Shown here piece after piece: positions 32,560 to 37,633 of a stretch of DNA of 37,633 nt. Numbering within the stretch: position 1 is the stretch's first letter; each line of letters starts with the position of its first letter. The notes beneath the pieces are model-generated. The model did no database searches. It saw only the letters and a program-made list of their open reading frames with translations, and was not told the DNA's origin. Made by a program: the position numbers and the translations under genes. The stretch comes from Deltaproteobacteria bacterium (GTDB lineage Bacteria > Myxococcota_A > Polyangia > Polyangiales > JADJMO01): positions 1-37,633 of the forward strand of contig JACPFM010000115.1 of assembly GCA_016182965.1 (NCBI GenBank). Direction: 5' to 3'.

Positions 32560-33630
32560 ATGGTCCGCGCCCTGCTCGTCGTCTGTCTGTTCACCGGCTG
32601 TGCTCCCCATGACGCGAACGCGCAAGCGAACGCGCACGCGAACGCGGACGCGGATGCGCACGCGCACGCGGACGCGGACGCGGACGCGGAAGGGAAAGCG
32701 GGGGGAACCTTCCGATTTGCCGCGGCGACGGCGGACGGGGTCGGGATCTTCGACGCGGCGACCGGGCGCGCGATCGTGCGTGCGCCCGCGCTCCCGGTGG
32801 ACGATCTGGTCCTCGACCCGGAGCGGGGGCGATTGCTCACGTTCGAGCTCGATGCGGACGACGAGATGGGGCGTGTCGTCGCGCGCTCTTTCTGGACGGC
32901 GGCGGGGTGGGGGCTCGGCGCGCCGCTGCAGCTCGCGGCGGTCGACGGGATCGCGCGGCTCTTGCCGGTGCCTTCGGCCGTCGTCGCCTTCGAGGACGCG
33001 TACGGACCGCGCTGGCACGTGCTCGTCGACGGCAGGCCTCGCGCGTCGCTGCCGGCTCCGATGCCGCGCGCGGTATGGTCGAGCGGCGACCAGGTGCACG
33101 CGCTGACGCAGGAGCCCGACGCGTCATGGACGACGCGCTCGGCGCGCGCGACCGAAAGCGGGTTCCACGCGACGACCGCGGCCCCGGTGCCGGGGCTCGT
33201 GCACGAGTCCGCGCGGGCCGTGGCCCTGGCGGCGGGCGTCGTCGCGATCGACGTGGTCGGCGGAGCGCTCGTCCTCCGGCTGGCCGAGCGGACCACGCCG
33301 GTGCCCGTCGCGGTCGCCGAGATCGCCGACGCACGGGCGATCTCCCCCACGCGCGCGGCGATCCTCGCTGGCGGGCCGACGCGGCTGATCGTCGTCGAGC
33401 TCGGCAGCAGCGGGTCGGTGTCGTTCGCGTCGCTGCGGCTCGACGAGCCCACCCGCGCCGATCCGCGATTCCTCTCGCGCGCCCTGGTGGCAGTCGGGGC
33501 CGCGCGCGTGCTCGTGGCCACGGCGGTGCGGGTTCATGCCGTCGACGTCGGACCGGAGCTGCAACTCCTGCGCGACGCTTCGTTCCGCGACGACGGCGCG
33601 CGCGCTCCGATCGACGGCCCGCTCCGCTGA
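32560..33630 (+). CDS. Lipoprotein with beta-propeller-like body
   Basis: The 356-residue product has a lipobox LFTGC (Cys14), then an alternating X-Ala stretch (18-43: Asp, Asn, Gln, His with Ala) and a body of repeated short strands of about 40 residues (FRFAAATADGVGIFDAATGRAIV, VDDLVLDPERGRLLTFEL and similar) that look like propeller blades. No catalytic site or known family is apparent. The N-terminal (X-Ala)n stretch is encoded by the GCG-NAN hexamer family. It follows DUF444 after 42 bp and may share its mRNA. Confidence 0.75.
   Translation: MVRALLVVCLFTGCAPHDANAQANAHANADADAHAHADADADAEGKAGGTFRFAAATADGVGIFDAATGRAIVRAPALPVDDLVLDPERGRLLTFELDADDEMGRVVARSFWTAAGWGLGAPLQLAAVDGIARLLPVPSAVVAFEDAYGPRWHVLVDGRPRASLPAPMPRAVWSSGDQVHALTQEPDASWTTRSARATESGFHATTAAPVPGLVHESARAVALAAGVVAIDVVGGALVLRLAERTTPVPVAVAEIADARAISPTRAAILAGGPTRLIVVELGSSGSVSFASLRLDEPTRADPRFLSRALVAVGAARVLVATAVRVHAVDVGPELQLLRDASFRDDGARAPIDGPLR
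32611..32688 (+). repeat. GCG-NAN hexamer array inside a lipoprotein gene
   Basis: Codons 18-43 alternate GAC/AAC/CAA/CAC/GAT with GCG, encoding 13 X-Ala units just after the lipobox cysteine. It is the only array of the family on the plus strand apart from a distant relative at 37542-37600, and it also lies on its gene's sense strand. Confidence 0.88.
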
Positions 33631-33681
33631 CGCGCGCGCAAAGGGGTGGCTCCCTCCACGCCGCCGGCTACGCTGCGTTCG

Positions 33682-35382
33682 ATGGATCGCCGGGTCTTGC
33701 TGCCGCTCGTGCTGTTGCTCGCCGGGTGCGCGGAGGAAGGCACCGTCGTCACGCGCGACGCTCTCCCCGACACGACCGAAGGCGTCGACGGCACCACGGG
33801 CGACGCCACCGTCGAAGACGGAGACTCCGCCCCGCCGGACGACACGCTCGCAGGCGACGCGCCGCTCGCCGAGACGAGCGACGAGACCGCGGGAGAGACC
33901 ACGGGCGAAACGGGGGCGAGCGACGCCCCGCCCGCCGACACCGATCCCGACGCGGCCGTCTCCTGCGCGCCCACGCCGGCGCCGGCGATCACCAAGACGG
34001 GCGTCGCAGGGAAGTTCCTGCTCCAGGGCACGGTGGTCACGCCCGACACGTTCTTCGTCGGCGAGGTGCTCGTCGAGGGCGACACCATCACCTGCGCGGC
34101 CGCGTCGTGCGCGTCGATGCCGGGCGCCGCGACGGCCACTGTCATCGACACGCGGGGGATCATCTTCCCGGGGCTGATCGACACGCACAACCACATCCTG
34201 TTCGACATCTTCGACGAGACCGACTGGGCGCCGACCAAGGCGTACGGCAACCACAACCAGTGGCCGGCGGAGCCGCGCTACTCGGCGATGGTCGACGCCA
34301 AGCAGTACCTGAACGGCGAGGGCACCTCGACGTGGGACTTCGGCTGCGAGATGGAGAAGTTCGGCGAGCTCAAGGGGATCGTCGCCGGCACCACCTCGAT
34401 CGCCGGCTCGGCCAACCCGGCCAACCGCAGCTGCTACGCCTCGCTCGCGCGAACCGTCGATCAGAGCCCCAACGATCTCGGCGTCGACACGGTGCAGGCG
34501 GCGACGCTCTTCCCCACCAAGACGAGCGCCGACGGCGTGTGCGCGAACTTCGCGTCGGCCAAGACCACCGCGTACTTGATCCACATCGCCGAGGGCGTCG
34601 ACACCTCCGCGCTCGGCGAGTTCGCGAAGCTCGGGACGATCACCACGACGCCCGAGTGCCTCTATGCGGCGCAGACGACGATCGTGCACGGCACCGCGCT
34701 CGGCGATCCCGAGCTGACCACCATGGCCGCCAAGGGCATGAAGCTCACCTGGTCGCCGCGGTCGAACGTCTTCCTCTACGGCGGCGGCACCGATCTGACC
34801 AAGACGACCAACGTGCCGCTCGCCCTCGCCAAGGGCATCAACGTGGCCCTCGCGCCCGACTGGTCGATGGGCGGCAGCCAGAACCTGCTCGACGAGCTGC
34901 GCTTCGCCGACAAGGTCGACAACACGGTCTGGGGCAACAAGCTCACCCCGAAGATGCTCGTCGAGATGGTGACCACGCGCGCGGCGAAGAACCTCGCGCT
35001 CGACGCGAAGATCGGGTCGCTCGCCGCCGGCAAGAAGGCCGATCTGATGGTCATCGGCGGCGACGCGAGCGCGCCGTACGACGCGCTGCTCGCCGCGACG
35101 CCGCGCGAGGTGCGGCTCGTGATGATCGGCGGCCTGGCGCTCTACGGCGACGTCGCCGTGAAGGCGATCGCGCCCGCTGCGCCGGGGTGCGAGACGATCG
35201 ACGTCTGCTGCGCGAGCAAGTTCGTGTGCGTCGCCGAGACGGGCGGCACCACCACGAACAAGCTCGGTCAGACGTACGCGCAGATCACCGGGGCGCTGTC
35301 GAAGGCGCTGACCGACTACGACGCGCTGGCGTTGACGGCGCACAAGTTCGCGCCGCTCACGCCGCTCGTGCGCTGCAAGTGA
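33682..35382 (+). CDS. Amidohydrolase-family lipoprotein
   Basis: The 566-residue product has lipobox LLAGC (Cys16) and an acidic Asp/Glu/Thr tether (20-95). The catalytic body has the amidohydrolase metal site: His169 and His171 (IDTHNH), His301 (LIHIAEG), His336 (IVHGTAL) and Asp393 (LAPDWSMGG). This is a mononuclear layout like the AtzA/TrzN deaminase branch, though a lipoprotein form on the cell surface or in the periplasm is uncommon. The substrate (an amide, ester or deaminated ring) is unknown. The last 50 residues carry a Cys pair (CETIDVCC). ATG 33682 starts the signal; the upstream in-frame ATG at 33646 adds non-signal residues. Confidence 0.88.
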   Translation: MDRRVLLPLVLLLAGCAEEGTVVTRDALPDTTEGVDGTTGDATVEDGDSAPPDDTLAGDAPLAETSDETAGETTGETGASDAPPADTDPDAAVSCAPTPAPAITKTGVAGKFLLQGTVVTPDTFFVGEVLVEGDTITCAAASCASMPGAATATVIDTRGIIFPGLIDTHNHILFDIFDETDWAPTKAYGNHNQWPAEPRYSAMVDAKQYLNGEGTSTWDFGCEMEKFGELKGIVAGTTSIAGSANPANRSCYASLARTVDQSPNDLGVDTVQAATLFPTKTSADGVCANFASAKTTAYLIHIAEGVDTSALGEFAKLGTITTTPECLYAAQTTIVHGTALGDPELTTMAAKGMKLTWSPRSNVFLYGGGTDLTKTTNVPLALAKGINVALAPDWSMGGSQNLLDELRFADKVDNTVWGNKLTPKMLVEMVTTRAAKNLALDAKIGSLAAGKKADLMVIGGDASAPYDALLAATPREVRLVMIGGLALYGDVAVKAIAPAAPGCETIDVCCASKFVCVAETGGTTTNKLGQTYAQITGALSKALTDYDALALTAHKFAPLTPLVRCK

Positions 35383-35394
35383 GCAGCGCCGGCT

Positions 35395-36153
35395 TCAGCG
35401 CCTGGCGAGCTCGGCCTCGAGCGCGGCGACCCGCGCGAGCGCGGCCTCCTTCTCGGCGCGCTCGCGCTCGTTGTCGGCGAGCGCGCGCACCTTCTCGGCG
35501 CGCTCCCGCACCTTCTCGGCGCGCTCGGCCTCCTCGGCGGTCGACCACCAGAGCGTCCCTTCGCGGTCGTCGGCGAAGCGCAGGCGCTGCCCCTCGTCGG
35601 TCGCGAACGCCCATGCGTCGAGGGACTCGAGGAAGAATGGACCCTCGCCGGCCGCGACGCGCTCGAAGGTGCCGTCGGCGGCGCGGCGCCACACCTGGAT
35701 TCGGTGCGGCCCGCCGTGCGCGCGCGGGCCGCGGAGCATCGAGTCGAACACCACGAGCTCGACCGTGCCGCTCGCTGCGTAGCGCTCCGGCGCGCTGATG
35801 TAATCCTTCTGCGGGCTCGAGCTGACGACCTCGAATGCGACGCGCGGCGGCGTGTGCCCCGGTCGCCAGGTCGCGAGGCTCTCGAGCGCAGGGCCCTCGG
35901 GCGTGGCCGGCACGATCAGACACACGTCGGGATCGACGCCGACGCGCGGGTGCTGCTCGTCCCAGCGCACCGCGAGGTTGCGCGCGACCTGCGCGTTCCG
36001 CGCGTTGCGCGCGATCCAGTGGGACAGCAGGGCGCGGATCAGCTCCACCGTCAGGTCGTGCGGCTGCGACTCGGGCATGGGCTCCTCGGAGAGCGCCCAG
36101 TCGTCGCGGCTCTGCACCTGATAGCGGAGCTGGATCGTTCGCGGCTCGGACAT
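35395..36153 (-). CDS. Uma2-family protein with C-terminal coiled coil
   Basis: The 252-residue protein has the Uma2 (PD-(D/E)XK fold) core: HPRVGVDPDVCLIVP (PD motif), VAFEVVSSSPQKDYISAPERYA, and VELVVFDSMLRGPR. The core then continues to about residue 205. The last 45 residues form a heptad helix of Glu/Lys/Arg/Ala (ERAEKVRERAEKVRALADN and on), likely a coiled coil for dimerisation. Uma2 proteins are abundant in cyanobacteria and some myxobacteria; a restriction or editing role is suspected but unproven. It converges on the amidohydrolase gene 13 bp away. Confidence 0.83.
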   Translation of the reverse strand: MSEPRTIQLRYQVQSRDDWALSEEPMPESQPHDLTVELIRALLSHWIARNARNAQVARNLAVRWDEQHPRVGVDPDVCLIVPATPEGPALESLATWRPGHTPPRVAFEVVSSSPQKDYISAPERYAASGTVELVVFDSMLRGPRAHGGPHRIQVWRRAADGTFERVAAGEGPFFLESLDAWAFATDEGQRLRFADDREGTLWWSTAEEAERAEKVRERAEKVRALADNERERAEKEAALARVAALEAELARR

Positions 36154-36412
36154 GACGGCTCCTTCAGGCTAGCACGCGGGTGCGCTCGGCCCTCGTCGGC
36201 GCCAGCGAGGCCGCGGTTGCGTGCGCGCGATTCGCGACGGCGACGTGCAGGGCGATCACGCGGTACCTCGAAAGGCGAGCACGCGCATCGGTCGCCCGCT
36301 CAGCAGTCGGCGTGCCGGCGGCTCGAGCCGCTGACGGAGGAGATGCCGGCGGCCGTGGAGACCGGTACTCGACCAGCGCCGACGGCGTGGACGGCGTGGT
36401 AGGCAAGCCAAC

Positions 36413-36865
36413 ATGAGCGAGGCAGATACGAATCGTGAGGTGATCGCCGTCTCGAGCCTCGTGCTCGCCGCATTGGAGCACCGGACGTTCGAGGAGCTCA
36501 CGGAGGTCGAGCGAGTGATCGCGACGGTGTGGGCCCTCGAGGCCGACGTGAACAACGGCGGCTTCGATCAGTTCTTCTTCAACAGCTCAGGAGACCTCGC
36601 GTTCTTCGCGCCGAAGGCGCTGTCCATCATTGGCGCACCGTCGACGGCGATGATCGTCGCCCGCGCGAACGCGCTCTTTGGCGCGGGCGGCCCGCCGCGG
36701 GAACGCGGCCTGCGACAGGCGCAGCTCGCCGCATTGCAGGGCGCAGAGGAGCGCCTGGAGGAACTCGACGTCGAGTTCTACGAGTACCTCGACGACCTAA
36801 CCGCCTTGATGCACCGTTACATATCTGCGAATGCGCCCGAGCTCCTGGCGCGCGTGCGGACCTGA
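36413..36865 (+). CDS. DMP19/DUF4375-family protein
   Basis: The 150-residue helical protein fits the DMP19 family by ALEADVNNGGFDQFFFNSSGDLA and the helix YEYLDDLTALMHRYI at the end. DMP19 from Neisseria mimics DNA and binds a repressor. Members elsewhere are of unknown role. The acidic helix 120-140 could support DNA mimicry; that is inference. ATG 36413 is the natural start. The preceding 259 bp (36154-36412) hold no gene that I can support. Confidence 0.78.
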   Translation: MSEADTNREVIAVSSLVLAALEHRTFEELTEVERVIATVWALEADVNNGGFDQFFFNSSGDLAFFAPKALSIIGAPSTAMIVARANALFGAGGPPRERGLRQAQLAALQGAEERLEELDVEFYEYLDDLTALMHRYISANAPELLARVRT

Positions 36866-36915
36866 GAGACGATCCAGTCAGGGCACCGAGCTGCCGCGCA
36901 TCGTATGATCGCGCC

Positions 36916-37497
36916 ATGCGCGGACCATTCGCGGTGATGCTGGCGCTGATGGTGGGGATCGCCTGCGCGAAGGGGACGCAGGCCGTGGCGCCGTCGCCCG
37001 GTGCGCCGAGCGCGTCGACGCCTTCGGCGGCCGCATCGGCTTCCGGGCTGCCGGCCGCGGCCGCCTCGCCGACCGGTGAGCCGCCGGCCGCCGCGCCGTC
37101 GTCCGAGCCAGGTCCCTCGATGTCTGCGTGGATCGCCGCATCCACCGAGCTCCCGTACCAACTGAAGATCCCCGATGCGGTCCTGAAGAGCGCGATCGCC
37201 CACGGCGCGATGATCGCCGTGGTCGAGATCAAGTCCGTCAAGCCGACGTCGGACGGCAACCTGCTCGCCTCCTGGGGCACGCTCGGGCCCATCCGTCAGG
37301 CAGGACCTGGCGGCGTCGAGGATGCGCGGATCAGCGGCAAGGAGACGCGCCTCGTTCCGGGCAAGGTGATGGTCCTCGTCTTCCGCCACGGGAGCGGGGC
37401 CGGCGCCGGGGTCGTCTACGGCGTCGAGGAGATCCCGCGCGCGCGAGCTGGCGAATTCGTGACGGCGTACTCGGTGCGCTGCAGCCAGCTCGACTAG
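36916..37497 (+). CDS. Lipoprotein with Ser/Ala/Pro tether
   Basis: The 193-residue product has a lipoprotein-type signal (VGIAC, Cys17), a long disordered tether of Ser/Ala/Pro/Gly (about 24-72), and a small C-terminal beta-rich domain with AMIAVVEIKSVK, VPGKVMVLVFRHG and GVVYGVEEIP. No family was recognised. The stop lies near the end of the window, and a low-complexity Gly-Ser-type repeat follows it. It lies 50 bp after the DMP19 gene and may be co-transcribed. Confidence 0.72.
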   Translation: MRGPFAVMLALMVGIACAKGTQAVAPSPGAPSASTPSAAASASGLPAAAASPTGEPPAAAPSSEPGPSMSAWIAASTELPYQLKIPDAVLKSAIAHGAMIAVVEIKSVKPTSDGNLLASWGTLGPIRQAGPGGVEDARISGKETRLVPGKVMVLVFRHGSGAGAGVVYGVEEIPRARAGEFVTAYSVRCSQLD

Positions 37498-37541
37498 TAC
37501 CGCCGGCCGGAAATTTGGCCAGGGACGTTCGATGACGGAAG

Positions 37542-37600
37542 CGGTCACGGAAGCGGACGCGGTGACGGCAGCGGTAGCGATTGCGGGAGCGGACCACGGA
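37542..37600 (+). repeat. Diverged GGNNRC hexamer array
   Basis: The sequence repeats GGAAGC, GGTCAC, GGACGC, GGTGAC, GGCAGC and GGTAGC, a hexamer array on the sense strand 45 nt after the lipoprotein stop. In one frame it encodes Gly-Ser/His/Arg/Asp. It resembles the GCG-NAN arrays but is not the same. The window ends 33 nt later. Confidence 0.6.
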
Positions 37601-37633
37601 TCGCGAGCCCATCCCGCTGACCGCTGCCGCCGC

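Noticed and set aside
36180..36416. 78-codon plus-strand frame before the DMP19 gene
   Set aside because: Ala/Arg-rich without motifs or a ribosome binding site; ends inside the DMP19 start.

Overview
The window is a very GC-rich stretch of bacterial chromosome. It carries strand-mixed small operons, many lipoproteins, two arginine tRNAs, and no phage, plasmid, transposase or CRISPR genes. The mix suggests a large-genome Myxococcota member, perhaps Polyangiales/Sandaracinaceae-like. The clues are lipoproteins with acidic tethers, a multiheme lipoprotein with Geobacter-type CX4CH motifs, a serine-phosphatase/hybrid-sensor stress pair, and a protein (23776-24540) that I recall as restricted to myxobacteria. 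That placement is inference from gene content and cannot be proven here.

Layout. 1-4.7 kb: a partial membrane-anchored protein, tRNA-Arg(TCT), and a minus-strand signalling block (universal stress protein, SpoIIE-type phosphatase with an RsbT-like N-terminus, GAF-PAS-GAF histidine kinase). 4.7-7.1 kb: an SCP2-alpha/beta-hydrolase fusion, a small unknown gene and an Uma2-like gene; the last two are divergent around a cluster of DnaA-box-like sites. 7.1-11.2 kb: secreted hydrolase, LOG-family protein, beta-barrel protein and trpS, with a heptamer-repeat hairpin between the last two. 11.4-16.4 kb: HD phosphohydrolase, GDPD lipoprotein, cysteine-rich lipoprotein overlapping an M14-like peptidase, and a GH19 chitinase with two chitin-binding modules. 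16.4-21.5 kb, all minus strand: tRNA-Arg(CCG), MBL hydrolase, sixA, purC and a 16-site multiheme lipoprotein. 21.6-27.9 kb: DUF4336, a COG1078 HD protein, the myxobacterial-type protein, a large lipoprotein and a MATE transporter. 27.9-28.3 kb: noncoding DNA with a strong terminator and a perfect 19-bp inverted repeat. 28.3-31.3 kb: a tight four-gene operon (GGCT-like, Trm112-like, lnt, lipoprotein). 31.4-37.5 kb: DUF444, a beta-propeller-like lipoprotein, an amidohydrolase lipoprotein, an Uma2/coiled-coil protein, a DMP19 protein and a lipoprotein.

The genes do not form one pathway. Shared themes are envelope and lipoprotein biology (Lnt, which acylates lipoproteins, plus about eight candidate lipoproteins), stress signalling, and housekeeping (trpS, purC, tRNAs).

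The most unusual signals are in the DNA. (1) Hexanucleotide arrays of the form GCG-NAN encode (X-Ala)n and sit at the ends of genes, always on the sense strand. (2) A dispersed element is built of exactly four TCRTCAG heptamers plus a CCTCGAGAGG tail. (3) There is a DnaA-box-like cluster far from any replication gene. (4) A perfect 19-bp inverted repeat lies between convergent genes. The strongest protein-level oddity is the multiheme lipoprotein, with three ~177-residue repeats that each keep a fixed CX2CH-CX2CH-CX4CH-CX3CH-CX2CH order.
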